64,000 nucleotides of DNA from Propionispora vibrioides (GCF_900110485.1 NZ_FODY01000008.1:93187-157186); one strand, 5' to 3'. Positions 54,096-63,270 are shown, numbered from the stretch's first letter. The notes: generated from the letters alone by a model not told the origin. A program made the numbers and translations.

Positions 54096-54362
54096 GTGTA
54101 CAACAGGGACCATACTGGTTTATCAAACAGCGTGATTTTCCCAGGGGTGAAAAACCGCCTGAGATATTTAGCAAAGATTTCCCGGGCAGTCCAGGAGCTT
54201 CGGCCAGGCGACGTCATACGTATCCCGGCAAACGTAAAGCATTGGCATGGTGCGGCAAAAGACAGTTGGTTCGCCCGCCTCTCCATCGAAACAAATTGCC
54301 AGGCCGGCCCTGCCGAATGGCTAGAGCCTGTATCCACCGCGGAATATGCCAAACTGAAATGA
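54096..54362 (+). pseudogene. Cupin-domain protein remnant
   Basis: The C-terminal 55 residues (VQELRPGDVIRIPANVKHWH, PAEWLEPVSTAEYAKLK) are the second half of a small cupin. The expected first cupin motif (the HSHPGGQ-type metal ligands) is absent and the N-terminal 30 residues do not resemble the family, so the gene is truncated or rearranged. It follows the reductase by 6 bp. Confidence 0.65.
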
Positions 54363-54586
54363 TCGCCTGCTAATTGACTTGACGGAAGAACCTGAGGCAC
54401 CTCTGGTTAATTGAATCCCACAGATAGCCCGGATTTTTTTCCGGCGGTTGCATAATTTACAAGCTATGGGTATATTATAAGAAAAGGACTGACGTGCGCT
54501 ACCACGTCAGCCCACAGGCTGTCTAGCCGGAAAACGGTTAACCCTACGTTTTTAGCCGAAATAGCCGCATTCTTGAACAGGAGCGG

Positions 54587-54664
54587 CTATTTCCCTTTGG
54601 TCGTGACCAATACCATGAGCGTGGCAAATGCAACCGCAAATGTCAAGGCTTCATAGATCGTCAT
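54587..54664 (-). CDS. Holin-like type I toxin peptide
   Basis: 25 aa: MTIYEALTFAVAFATLMVLV followed by TTKGK. It has the make-up of the small hydrophobic toxin peptides of Firmicutes (acidic/aromatic start, one membrane helix, polar basic tail). GGGGGGTGG lies 5 nt before ATG 54664. A hairpin GAAATAGCCGC/GCGGCTATTTCC (54558-54592) overlaps the stop and a second, CTGACGTG/CACGTCAG at 54490-54511 followed by TCCTTTTCTT, is a likely terminator. Such genes are usually silenced by an antisense RNA. Confidence 0.65.
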   Translation of the reverse strand: MTIYEALTFAVAFATLMVLVTTKGK

Positions 54665-54791
54665 CTTACCACCCCCCTTTCCTGAAAAGGAAGGGGTTGA
54701 TCGTCCCCCGAGCAGCCTGTCATCACTACTATAAGATATTCCTCCAAATAGAAATATATGTTTACCTTTCCCGTTTACGTCATACCGTTGT

Positions 54792-54820
54792 CACCTCTCA
54801 CTAAGAGGTGCCTTTTTATT
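54792..54820 (+). terminator. Plus-strand terminator opposite the toxin leader
   Basis: CACCTCT/AAGAGGTG hairpin followed by CCTTTTTATTTT. It would end a transcript antisense to the toxin 5-prime region, i.e. a candidate antitoxin RNA. From here to 55080 only two small hairpins (54961-54976, 54981-54995) are visible. Confidence 0.6.
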
Positions 54821-55080
54821 TTCCCGCTGCCCAGCCTAGATGACGCTTGGCTTTGCCACTTTAAAGGATTATTCGTACTTTTGTCGAAAAGAAATACCCA
54901 ATTCATTCCTCCGGCTGTAACCTTCTTATAAATCTCAGAACTGTAAAGAACGGATTTCCCAAGCCCCGTGTGGCTTCGACGTTACCATGGGCAACTCGCC
55001 AGAGGGTTAGACAACAAAAAAATATCGTTTAAAACCGCCCTGTACATGGTTCTGCAAATTTTCAGGAAAGAAGCTCGCTT

Positions 55081-56787
55081 ATGTCGTCTGTCATTACCTT
55101 TATGCCTGTTGATAACCTCATACTCTATTTAGGCATTACCGCCGTTTTCGAGGCTTTGGCCGTCTACCTCCTCCAGTTCCGTAAGACACCGGGCGCCATG
55201 ATGCTGGTGTATTGCCAGCTCTGCAAAGGCATCTGGATTGCAGCCAAAGTTTTCTGCGGGATAAGTTCCGACCTGCCAACGAAGCTATTCTGGGCCAGAT
55301 TGACCGAGTGGATGCCGCTCTTGCTCATCTACTTCTGGTTTGAATTTATCTGGGAAAGCAGCCGGCCCCAGGGAAAAACCGCAGCAATCATGCGGTATAC
55401 CGTCCGGGGAATCGTCGCCGGCCTGGTGCTGATCATCGGCTTTGACCGTTGGCTTGGCTGGTACTATGGACCTATAACCTTGAACGGTCAACTGCTGACT
55501 GTCGCCTTCGGTCCGGCAGCCTGGGTGACTTTGGTTTTTTGTTACGCCCTGAATCTGATCTGTCTGGGACTATCGGTCCGCTGGATATACGCTACCCAGG
55601 GACTCCGCCGCCAGCAGGCCGTCGTGCTTGCGGTGACGCCGCTATTCAATTTTATCGGCAGCATTCTAAGCTATACCGTGAACCTGCAGATGGTATCGCC
55701 GCAAATCGTCGGACAGCTGCTGTCGGCCTGTTACGTAACCTGGGTCTTTTACCGCTGGCGGGTATACAGCATTCTGCCACTGGCGCAGGATACCGTCACC
55801 CACGACATGATCGACGGCCTGGTGGTTGTCGATGAAAAAGGCTACATCGTCGATCTCAATCCGGCGGCGCAAGCAATCCTGGCCGGTCTGCCGGCAGCCA
55901 TAGGCGAACCCTTTCAAAACGTAACAACCGCCTGGCCGGCACTCGCCTGCATCGGGGACGGCGACGAGCCGGAAACACGGGAAGCCTCTCGCCAAGGCGA
56001 CGCACAGCACTGCTTTTATCAGTTGCGGGCTCTGCCGCTTAAAACACCGCAGGGAAACCCACTCGGCAAAACCATCCTCTTGAAAGACATTACCCGACAA
56101 AAACAAGACGAGAAGCGAATGCTGGAAGCGGAAAAGGCCCTATCCATTCTCACCGAACGGGAACGGCTGGGCCGGGAACTGCACGACGGTCAGGGACAGC
56201 TATGGAGTTACTTTCATGTGCAGTTGGAAGCCGCCCGGTCACTGCTGGAAAAAAATGATTCCGCTCAGGCCGGAGTACTCCTGAACAAATTAGCCGGCAA
56301 CATCCAAAACATGCATGTCGATATCCGGGAATCCATCACCGGCCTGCAGCTTGCGGCTAGTGGCGAACAGGGTATCTGGCAGTCCCTGGCTGAATATCTG
56401 CAATGGTTTAGGCAAAACTACGAAATTGCCGCAACGCTCACCGTCGACCAGTCATTTATTCCCGGGCTGCTGTCGCCGACCACCGAAGTGCAGCTCTTAC
56501 GCATTATCCAGGAAGCACTGACCAATATCCGCAAGCACGCTAAAGCACGACAGGTTAATGTCACGATCATGGCAAGCGGCGACTGGGTGGATATCGAAGT
56601 AGCCGATGACGGCAATGGCTTTGACCTGCCGGCGGCAGCGGCAAAGAAAGGCAGCTTTGGACTAAAAATTATGCAGGAACGAGCCGCTGAGATCGGCGCG
56701 CAGCTTTGCATCAAATCGACGCCGAATGCCGGCACAAAGCTTACCCTGCAAATCCCGGTGACGGACGGAAAGGAAGCATTGTCATGA
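55081..56787 (+). CDS. NarL-type sensor histidine kinase with 7TM N-terminus and PAS domain
   Basis: 568 aa. Residues about 1-230 contain seven membrane helices of the histidine-kinase 7TM N-terminal type (VYLLQFRKTPGAMMLVYCQL). A PAS domain follows (MIDGLVVVDEKGYIVDLNPAAQAIL), then HisKA_3 with the phospho-acceptor in ERERLGRELHDGQGQ and an HATPase_c domain (EALTNIRKHAKA, VADDGNGFDLP, GSFGLKIMQERA). It signals to the LuxR-type regulator whose start overlaps its stop (ATGA). The stimulus is unknown. AGGAAAG precedes ATG 55081. Confidence 0.92.
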   Translation: MSSVITFMPVDNLILYLGITAVFEALAVYLLQFRKTPGAMMLVYCQLCKGIWIAAKVFCGISSDLPTKLFWARLTEWMPLLLIYFWFEFIWESSRPQGKTAAIMRYTVRGIVAGLVLIIGFDRWLGWYYGPITLNGQLLTVAFGPAAWVTLVFCYALNLICLGLSVRWIYATQGLRRQQAVVLAVTPLFNFIGSILSYTVNLQMVSPQIVGQLLSACYVTWVFYRWRVYSILPLAQDTVTHDMIDGLVVVDEKGYIVDLNPAAQAILAGLPAAIGEPFQNVTTAWPALACIGDGDEPETREASRQGDAQHCFYQLRALPLKTPQGNPLGKTILLKDITRQKQDEKRMLEAEKALSILTERERLGRELHDGQGQLWSYFHVQLEAARSLLEKNDSAQAGVLLNKLAGNIQNMHVDIRESITGLQLAASGEQGIWQSLAEYLQWFRQNYEIAATLTVDQSFIPGLLSPTTEVQLLRIIQEALTNIRKHAKARQVNVTIMASGDWVDIEVADDGNGFDLPAAAAKKGSFGLKIMQERAAEIGAQLCIKSTPNAGTKLTLQIPVTDGKEALS

Positions 56788-57446
56788 GAATATTGTTAGT
56801 GGACGATCACCCTCTGTTTATGGATGGACTAAAAGACCTCCTGACTGCCAATGACATCGAAGTGACAGGCACAGCCACCAATCTCCGGGACGCGGTTCGC
56901 CAAGTCAGAGCCACGCGGCCCGAGGTCATTTTGATGGACGTCCAAATGCCGGGCGGTGACGGAATCGAGGCCACCCGGCTTATCAAAACCGAATTCCCGG
57001 AAATCAAAATCGTCATGCTCACCGTCTCGCAGGATGACAAGCATTTATTCGAGGCGATTAAAGCCGGCGCTTCCGGCTATCTGCTAAAAGGCCTCCCCAA
57101 GGAACAATTCCTGACCCTGCTGGCCGGTCTGAGTCAGGGAGAATCCCCGCTTTCCCCCGGTCTGGCAGGCAAAGTGCTCGCCGAATTCGCCCGGCTGCAG
57201 CAGGAACGGGACCTGGCGAATATGGCCGCCGGCAAAACCGCGTTATTAAGCTCCCAGCAGATTGAAATCTTAAAGCTGGTGGCTCAGGGATTAACTTATA
57301 AGGAAATTGGCGGCATGGTCTACCTTAGCGAAGCTACCGTCAAATATCATATGGGAGAAATCATGAACCGGCTGCACCTGGAAAATCGCAGCCAGGTCAT
57401 CGCCTTTGCCGCCGAACTAGGACTGGCTGCCAGAAGAGAAAAATAA
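56784..57446 (+). CDS. NarL/LuxR-family response regulator
   Basis: 220 aa. Receiver domain MRILLVDDHPLF with acceptor Asp in VILMDVQMPGGDG, switch residues MLTVSQDD and Lys in GYLLKGLPKE; C-terminal GerE HTH (LSSQQIEILKLVAQGLTYKEIGGMVYLSEATVKYHMGEIMNRL). ATG 56784 is set by the 4-bp overlap with the kinase and the receiver N-terminus; the longer frame to 56706 is rejected. Partner of the preceding kinase. Confidence 0.93.
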   Translation: MRILLVDDHPLFMDGLKDLLTANDIEVTGTATNLRDAVRQVRATRPEVILMDVQMPGGDGIEATRLIKTEFPEIKIVMLTVSQDDKHLFEAIKAGASGYLLKGLPKEQFLTLLAGLSQGESPLSPGLAGKVLAEFARLQQERDLANMAAGKTALLSSQQIEILKLVAQGLTYKEIGGMVYLSEATVKYHMGEIMNRLHLENRSQVIAFAAELGLAARREK

Positions 57447-57490
57447 CGCTGCCTGGCGCAGAAGTAACATACAGGATAGGAAAATTCCCC

Positions 57491-57519
57491 AAAAAGTATA
57501 GAAAATCTATACTTTTTTT
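57491..57519 (+). terminator. Intrinsic terminator after the two-component genes
   Basis: AAAAAGTATAG / CTATACTTTTTTT with a 6-nt loop; strong T tract. Confidence 0.85.
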
Positions 57520-57625
57520 GTGGGCAAATTTATCCCTTCGTCTAATGTGTTCGCGACAGATTTCTGCTATTTTAGTAAAGAGAAATGTTGAGCCATCCTA
57601 TTTTGATTTGAAAGTAGGTGAAACC

Positions 57626-57967
57626 TTGAAAACGGTGGAAGTCGTTTTCTGTGGCAACTCCGTCTATCTTTGCGGCTTAGCCGCCGGGCTGCGGCAAAAT
57701 GAAAATCTGCGTATCCGGCTTGTGGACAATACCCTGAAAAAAGCCCTGCCCGAACTCAAAATACTACAGCCCCATGTAGTCATTGCGGAAAGCCCCGCTT
57801 CACCAGAAATACGCATCCTGCAAACCAGCCAGCCCGGCCTGCTTTTGATCGGCATTGACGCGGCGACTGATTCGTTCAGAATCTTGGTCGGTGAACAGCC
57901 AGCCTTCTCAGTGGAAGAATTGGTACAAGTTATTTTCCAGTATACGAAAAGAACTGACCTCTCGTAA
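57626..57967 (+). CDS. Uncharacterised receiver-like protein
   Basis: 113 aa. Alternating hydrophobic strands and helices (VEVVFCGNSVYLCGLAAGLR, LKILQPHVVIAESP, QPGLLLIGIDAATDSFRIL, VEELVQVIFQYT) look like a Rossmann/receiver fold in which the phospho-acceptor Asp is replaced (VVIAESP). I do not recognise a named family. TTG 57626 is chosen because AGGTGA lies 4 nt upstream; upstream codons in the same frame run into the terminator. Its position after a two-component pair suggests a signalling accessory. Confidence 0.6.
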   Translation: MKTVEVVFCGNSVYLCGLAAGLRQNENLRIRLVDNTLKKALPELKILQPHVVIAESPASPEIRILQTSQPGLLLIGIDAATDSFRILVGEQPAFSVEELVQVIFQYTKRTDLS

Positions 57968-58013
57968 AATGAATTGGGGCTGCCGATCCCTGAGAAACTA
58001 ATAAGAATGAAAA

Positions 58014-58041
58014 AAGAGCTTACGAAATATCATAAGCTCTT
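58014..58041 (-). terminator. Terminator of the DUF438 gene
   Basis: AAGAGCTTA / TAAGCTCTT with a 10-nt loop; on the minus strand followed by TTTTTTCATTC. Confidence 0.8.
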
Positions 58042-58120
58042 CCCGTTGGTCCCCGGCAGATTCGAAGTGGCGGCCTTTTGACTGGATTTTTTCAATTCCT
58101 CCCAAGCTGCCGCCCGGACC

Positions 58121-59344
58121 CTAATCCATAATCCGTTTTTCGCCGGTAATCTGCTGCAACGGCTGAATGTTTTGCGTGACCTCGAGGATACCCAAGAACT
58201 CCCCTTGGTCGTCCCGGACGGCGAAATACTGGATATAAACAAATTTATCGCCCATTCTGATCCAGAAGCTCTCCTGGTCCTTCTTACCGCTTTTTAAATC
58301 GGCGGCAATCTGTTCGACAATGTGTACGCTGGCCGGGGGATGGCAGTTTTCCACCTTACGTCCGATAATCGTTTTGGTCCGGTGAAAGATTCTTTCCTTG
58401 GCGGTTGAAAAATATTTCACAATGCCGTCCTTATCGACAAACGTAATGTCCACAGGCAGATGATTGAAAATATGCTCGATTTCCTTCGGCGTTAATACGC
58501 CGGTGGCGAATTTGATATAGTCCGCATCCTGGCGGGAAGTCATCGCAGCGGACGGCTCCTCCTTTGACCCGGCAGGCTGCCAATGAAGCTGCGGCTCTAT
58601 CAGGCAATAGCCGATTTGATCGCTGTCATTCTGGACGGCCAGCCAGTCATTCTCGCTCAGCGTTTCCAGCAGCATGGGGAACAGGATTTTGCTCTCCTTA
58701 AAAATCATTTCCCGTACTTGTTCTATCGTTTTCTCCAGTTTTTCAATAAATTGCTCCCGGTTCGCGGACCTGTAGTTTAATGCAAGCCCTTTGGCGTCCT
58801 TTAGCAAGGCACGGATCTCATCGTCGACACCCCACATGACCTTGGGTGGAGCGGTTATGCCATACTTTTCAAGGAACGGGAAAATCAAATTTTCCTTGCG
58901 GCTGTAGTGCTTGTCCACGTCCCACAGCAAGTTCAGCTTCTCCGCCAACTGGATGGCCAGCGCGGCTGAGCGCTCGGCAGGCGCTGCCTTAAATTCCGCT
59001 AGCAGCGGATTGATTTCTTCATCGATCAATTTTTCCAACGCCTGATTTTCATCCCGGTAAATATCCAGCGGATGACCTTGCGGCACGGCTTCGTCCGGTT
59101 TTTCGCTGAGCGTTTCTTTAAACACGGCGGCATGTACATCGCATAGATTCTGGATTTCAGTAACGTCCATGCCTTCGTCAATCAGACTTTGTTCAATCAG
59201 GGAAATCTCCGCCGGAGCCAGGTCCCCGGCAACGGCGTCGAAGCGGGGTTTAACCTCCTCCACCGATTTTCCCCGGTGCAGGTCCCGCAGGATCTCCTTG
59301 ATAACCTGCTTACGATGCTCGCGATTGTTAATCAACTCACTCAT
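58121..59344 (-). CDS. DUF438 protein with hemerythrin-like and PAS domains
   Basis: 407 aa. N-terminal DUF438 helix bundle (EILRDLHRGKSVEEVKPRFDA), a hemerythrin-type HHE domain (HPLDIYRDENQALEKL, LLWDVDKHYSRKENLIFPFLEK) and a C-terminal PAS domain (HLPVDITFVDKDGIVKYFSTAKERIF). A di-iron site and PAS sensor suggest oxygen or nitric-oxide sensing. It is divergent from the DUF1858 gene, which belongs to the same functional set. AAGGAGGTATA precedes ATG 59344. Confidence 0.88.
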   Translation of the reverse strand: MSELINNREHRKQVIKEILRDLHRGKSVEEVKPRFDAVAGDLAPAEISLIEQSLIDEGMDVTEIQNLCDVHAAVFKETLSEKPDEAVPQGHPLDIYRDENQALEKLIDEEINPLLAEFKAAPAERSAALAIQLAEKLNLLWDVDKHYSRKENLIFPFLEKYGITAPPKVMWGVDDEIRALLKDAKGLALNYRSANREQFIEKLEKTIEQVREMIFKESKILFPMLLETLSENDWLAVQNDSDQIGYCLIEPQLHWQPAGSKEEPSAAMTSRQDADYIKFATGVLTPKEIEHIFNHLPVDITFVDKDGIVKYFSTAKERIFHRTKTIIGRKVENCHPPASVHIVEQIAADLKSGKKDQESFWIRMGDKFVYIQYFAVRDDQGEFLGILEVTQNIQPLQQITGEKRIMD

Positions 59345-59403
59345 CAGACTATACCTCCTTGTCTCTATTTTATTTTTGGTTTAACTGGAAAAACTATTCT
59401 TGA

Positions 59404-59459
59404 TCAATTAGAATAAAAGCAGGATAGGCTGTCCTGCCTTCCTCCTTTATTCTAATTGA
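59404..59459. promoter_or_regulatory. Nested inverted repeat between DUF438 and DUF1858
   Basis: Outer arms TCAATTAGAATAAA / TTTATTCTAATTGA (14 bp, perfect) enclose an inner hairpin GCAGGA...TCCTGC. It lies midway between two divergent genes and may be an operator for an FNR/HcpR-type regulator or a cruciform. Confidence 0.6.
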
Positions 59460-59491
59460 GGCTATATGTTGTGAAAGGGAGTGGCAAATAT

Positions 59492-59704
59492 ATGATCACC
59501 GAAGATGATAAAATTGCCGATGTACTGAATCAGTATCCCATTCTGAAAGAGCATTTACTCCAGCGCTCGCCCAAATTCGCCAATCTGAATAATCCGATCA
59601 TTTTTAATACGGTGGGCAAATTCGCCCGGATTAAAGATGTGGCGAAGAATACAGGCGAAGATCTGACAGAGTTCCTGGACTTCTTAAACCAGCATAAGGA
59701 CTAA
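59492..59704 (+). CDS. DUF1858 domain protein
   Basis: 70 aa: ITEDDKIADVLNQYPILKEHLLQRSPKFANLNNP and DVAKNTGEDLTEFLDFLNQH match the DUF1858/ScdA N-terminal-like fold that accompanies DUF438 and hemerythrin proteins. ATG 59492 follows GGGAGTGG at 9 nt. From 59705 to 59948 I see only a short open tail (SQNYLKEIVKAEIKQLQET) without a start, perhaps a gene remnant. Confidence 0.82.
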   Translation: MITEDDKIADVLNQYPILKEHLLQRSPKFANLNNPIIFNTVGKFARIKDVAKNTGEDLTEFLDFLNQHKD

Positions 59705-59948
59705 CCGCTTGGTCTCGTTTTGCTATGTGCACGTAAAGCTTTATAGTTATATTTTCCCTTTATATTCTTGGCTGATGGGTTGGTTTCCCTGCTACCATAA
59801 GCGGCTCACAGAATTATTTAAAAGAAATAGTTAAAGCTGAAATAAAGCAGTTACAAGAGACATAACCGACAAACCATCAATAGGCTTCACCCGGAACCAT
59901 TAGGGCTCCCGTTGTCACGAAATGCCCGGCTGCATCATTCCCCGTCAG

Positions 59949-60305
59949 TTACCGGCAGCCACTGGCCTTCTCAAGAATAATCGCCGGGCCTGTACTGCCA
60001 ACCTCCCCGCCATGGGTGTAGCCGACCACCGCAAAATCTTCCGACAAACGCCGGGCTAAGGCTTCATAGTTGGAGTCTTTTCCCCGTATGCAAGAGGACA
60101 GATGAACCACGTCCACCGCTTTTTTCTTTAATGTAGCGATCTTCTTTTCCAGATCGCCTCCGTTATGGGTAAAAGCGACCAACTCTACATCGTTACAGTC
60201 TGCATAGCGGGCAAAAGAGTCAAGCCGTTGGAAAAAAGCGTTCATACACCCGCTGCCCGTACAACGCCGCATCGTTTCCTCCCGCACGATAATTGCTATT
60301 TTCAT
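59949..60305 (-). CDS. CGGC domain protein
   Basis: 118 aa: MKIAIIVREETMRRCTGSGC, VELVAFTHNGGD, VDVVHLSSCIRGKD, THGG. The CGGC family is a small flavodoxin-like/metal-binding fold of unknown role in anaerobes. AAGAGGTG lies 5 nt before ATG 60305. Confidence 0.8.
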   Translation of the reverse strand: MKIAIIVREETMRRCTGSGCMNAFFQRLDSFARYADCNDVELVAFTHNGGDLEKKIATLKKKAVDVVHLSSCIRGKDSNYEALARRLSEDFAVVGYTHGGEVGSTGPAIILEKASGCR

Positions 60306-60443
60306 ACCGCACCTCTTCTTTATTCATATAACATATCGCTTTCTTGTTAATTCTATGCTTCGGACCCGCTGCCTGCAGTGATTCAGGTCACAGTACAGCC
60401 GCACCACCGGCATATTCCATCATCTTTTGAGTATCTGCCATCA

Positions 60444-60502
60444 ATGATAAAGACGGTCCTGTTATTTTCCCGCACGGAAACTAACAGGACCGTCTTTATC
60501 AT
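60444..60502. terminator. Long hairpin downstream of the sensor kinase operon
   Basis: ATGATAAAGACGGTCCTGTTA and its exact complement (21 bp) surround a 17-nt loop. It can act on either strand; the remaining bases of 60306-60587 are empty. Confidence 0.75.
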
Positions 60503-60587
60503 TTTCGGATAGAAAAGTTATTGTACTTTCAAAGTGGGTAGGCCACTAGCTCAAAGCCGCTACCGCCAAACTATGAACACATAGCCT

Positions 60588-62456
60588 TCACCGCTCAGCC
60601 GGTTTTGATTCAATCGGAAACCGTATGGTAAAGGCCGTACCTTCACCACAAACGCTGGCCACCGCTACCGTCGCTCCGTGCAATTCAATGATCTGCCGGG
60701 CAATAGCCAAGCCCAGCCCGGTACCATGACTGGCACGAGATTTATCCGCCTTATAAAATCGCTCCCAGATATAGGGCAAGTCATTGGGGGCAATGCCTGC
60801 GCCGGTATCGGCAATGGTCAAAACCGCTTCGGCACTTTCTTGCATCAGTTGAACGGTAATTTGCCCGCCCGACGGCGTAAATTTCAAAGCGTTATCCATC
60901 AGGATAAGCACCAATTGTGTCAATCGATCACCATCACCCTGAATGGGAGGAACGGCCAAATCAATATGGGCAGCCAGCCTGACGCCTCGTTGTTCGCTTT
61001 TTTGTTTAAGGAGCATCATTACATTATCTACCACCTCGGCCAAAAGAACGCTTTCTGTTTCCGGCATAACACTCCCTGCCTGCAACTGGCTTAAATCCAG
61101 TAATTCGGCAATGAGCTTTTCCAGCCGCAGAATCTCGTCCCCCATGACATGATGATATTTGTTGATCTTTTCCGGATCGGTAACGGTACCATCCTGCAGT
61201 GCCTGGTTATAGCCATGTATGATGGTAAGCGGGGTTCTCAGCTCGTGGGATACATTGGCCACGAAATCCCGCCGCATCTGATCGGTTTTTTGCATCCGTC
61301 CAATATACTCGCCCAGGTCACTGGCCAACGAGTTCAGCGACTGCCCAAGATCGCCTATCTCATCGCCGGCGGCTATCGCAACTCGCCGTTCATAATCACC
61401 GCAGGCCATTGCTGCTGCCGTTTCTCGCATGGCCCGCAAAGGCCGCACGATTCCACGAGCCATATAGGCCGCTAGTAAAGCAGCAAATAAAATGGCAGCC
61501 AGACCGGCAAGACCAATATAGTAGTACACATGCTGCAAAAAATCATTTATTTCACCAATAGGCGCATTAATCATGACTGTACCGCTGATTGTTCCATCTG
61601 CTTTTGCAAGAGGTACGGCAACAATAAGCATATTTTCTTCGTAATACGGGTGGTAATACGTCCGGGACCAAGGCTTACCGCTATTAGCTTTGATTTCCCG
61701 GCTAAGTTCGTCCATGCCCTTGATATCGGCCAAACTGATCGCTGCGCCGTCCACACCGCCCGGCTGCGACTCTTGTCCAATATCCAGAACAACAGCAGAT
61801 TTCTGACCCTCGCCAGCAGCAGATAGATTCGCTGTTGACTTAACTTCAGGATTAGGCAGCGGCATCTGCTGATTATCGGGTGTACGAAAGTGCCCTCTCA
61901 TCATCGTGTGCCGCCCGGAATGATGATCATCCGTTTTTCCGCTGCTCTCCGTTCCATCCATCAAATCCAAAATCCGGTCATTCGACTTCTGATATGGATC
62001 AGTCTGATTGTCAGTCTGCTCGCGTGTTGGCTGCTGTCCATGCTTTTGCATCATCATGCCACTATGCTGATCGGCAAGATCACAGTCCCACATGGCATGA
62101 TGCATAGGGCTGGGCTTGCTTGCTGCCGCACCGCGCCTGCTGATCTGTCCTTCATCCGCCCGTTCCTCGGACACGGTAATCAGGTTAAGTTCATTATCCA
62201 CCACCCAAACCCTGGCATCCAGAAAATGATCCACACTATCGACAAAATTATGTAATTGACTATGAGTCATGTTGCCGTCGTAATAGGCATTGACCACCCG
62301 GGCCATTTCATAAGCTTTATCGGAAAGCTCATGCCGTTTTCTATTGATAAAATAATCTCGGATAAGCACGGAACCGCCTACCGTAACCCCGGCCAGTACC
62401 AGAATGACTATGATCATAAATGCAGCCATTAGTTTATACTGTAGCGAGAATTTCAC
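60588..62456 (-). CDS. Sensor histidine kinase with a Met/His-rich extracytoplasmic domain
   Basis: 622 aa. TM1 (about 8-30), an extracytoplasmic domain of about 280 residues, TM2 (about 315-338), HAMP, HisKA with VANVSHELRTPLTIIHGYNQ and HATPase_c (NALKFTPSGG, DTGAGIAPNDLPYIWERFYK, GTGLGLAIARQI). The sensor contains PMHHAMWDCDLADQHSGMMM and DDHHSGRHTMMRGHF, which look like copper/silver or zinc ligands. GTG 62456 overlaps the regulator stop (GTGA). The next gene cluster encodes a His/Met-rich exported protein, supporting metal sensing. Confidence 0.9.
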   Translation of the reverse strand: MKFSLQYKLMAAFMIIVILVLAGVTVGGSVLIRDYFINRKRHELSDKAYEMARVVNAYYDGNMTHSQLHNFVDSVDHFLDARVWVVDNELNLITVSEERADEGQISRRGAAASKPSPMHHAMWDCDLADQHSGMMMQKHGQQPTREQTDNQTDPYQKSNDRILDLMDGTESSGKTDDHHSGRHTMMRGHFRTPDNQQMPLPNPEVKSTANLSAAGEGQKSAVVLDIGQESQPGGVDGAAISLADIKGMDELSREIKANSGKPWSRTYYHPYYEENMLIVAVPLAKADGTISGTVMINAPIGEINDFLQHVYYYIGLAGLAAILFAALLAAYMARGIVRPLRAMRETAAAMACGDYERRVAIAAGDEIGDLGQSLNSLASDLGEYIGRMQKTDQMRRDFVANVSHELRTPLTIIHGYNQALQDGTVTDPEKINKYHHVMGDEILRLEKLIAELLDLSQLQAGSVMPETESVLLAEVVDNVMMLLKQKSEQRGVRLAAHIDLAVPPIQGDGDRLTQLVLILMDNALKFTPSGGQITVQLMQESAEAVLTIADTGAGIAPNDLPYIWERFYKADKSRASHGTGLGLAIARQIIELHGATVAVASVCGEGTAFTIRFPIESKPAER

Positions 62457-63166
62457 TTTCTCACCTCAAATTTATAGCCAATTCCCCAGACGGTCTTTAT
62501 ATCCCAGGGCGAATCTGGTCCGGCTCCCAGCTTTTTGCGCAAGCGTTTAACGTGGGTGTCTACTGTCCGGGTGTCGCCACAGTAACTGTAATCCCATACT
62601 AACTCCAGGAGCTGTTCGCGGCTCAAGACTTTACCGGCATGTAAAGCAAGCTGCCACAGGACCTCCTTTTCTTTATTGGCTAAGGCCACAGGCTGTCCAA
62701 AAGCCGTTATAGTGTGTTCCGCCATATTAATTTCCAGTTCGGGAAACTGAAGAATATCAGAGCTTTCATATTGCGGTGGAACGGCTGTACGTCGCAGTAC
62801 TGCTTTAACCCGCGCCACCACTTCTTTAGGATTGAACGGCTTAGCCACATAATCGTCCGCACCAATTTCAAGCCCCATGATACGGTCATCATCCTGTGTA
62901 CGGGAAGTCAGCATAATGATGGGGACGCTGGAATACTTACGAATTTGCCGGCAGACTTCGATACCGTCCAGGACAGGCATCATGATGTCAAGTATGATCA
63001 AATCCGGTCTCACTGCCTGTACTTTTAGCAATGCCTCAGCCCCGTCGGCGGCTTCCGTTGCGGCAAATCCATCCTGAGTAAGATAGATTGATAAAAGTTC
63101 CCGGATTGGTTGTTCATCGTCCACAATCAGCACCATTTTACCTTCCACCGTTCCACCCCATCTCAT
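62453..63166 (-). CDS. OmpR/PhoB-family response regulator
   Basis: 237 aa. Receiver MVLIVDDEQPIRELLSIYL, acceptor Asp in LIILDIMMPVLDG, MLTSRTQDD and Lys in DYVAKPFNPKE; C-terminal winged helix (LANKEKEVLWQLALHAGKVLSREQLLELVWDY, TVDTHVKRLRKKLG). ATG 63166 has AAAGGAAA 8 nt upstream. It is the first gene of the pair with the Met/His-rich kinase; TATAAT at about 63187-63192 is a likely -10 box. Confidence 0.92.
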   Translation of the reverse strand: MRWGGTVEGKMVLIVDDEQPIRELLSIYLTQDGFAATEAADGAEALLKVQAVRPDLIILDIMMPVLDGIEVCRQIRKYSSVPIIMLTSRTQDDDRIMGLEIGADDYVAKPFNPKEVVARVKAVLRRTAVPPQYESSDILQFPELEINMAEHTITAFGQPVALANKEKEVLWQLALHAGKVLSREQLLELVWDYSYCGDTRTVDTHVKRLRKKLGAGPDSPWDIKTVWGIGYKFEVRK

Positions 63167-63209
63167 AAGGTAATTTCCTTTATTTATTATATCATAGTCC
63201 GAATACGGG

Positions 63210-63246
63210 AAAAGAGCCCGGCGAATGCTGCGCGGCAGGCTCTTTT
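63210..63246 (-). terminator. Terminator between the DUF2680-like gene and the response regulator
   Basis: AAAAGAGCC / GGCTCTTTT with a 19-nt loop and a TTTTCCC tail on the minus strand. Confidence 0.7.
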
Positions 63247-63270
63247 CGGTATTAAGAATTCTTTAATTAC

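Noticed and set aside
54941..55030. Cyclic-di-GMP riboswitch before the sensor kinase
   Set aside because: Fragments such as ATGGGCAAC looked suggestive, but the tetraloop-receptor and the conserved ACGCACAGGGCAAACC-type core are absent on both strands.
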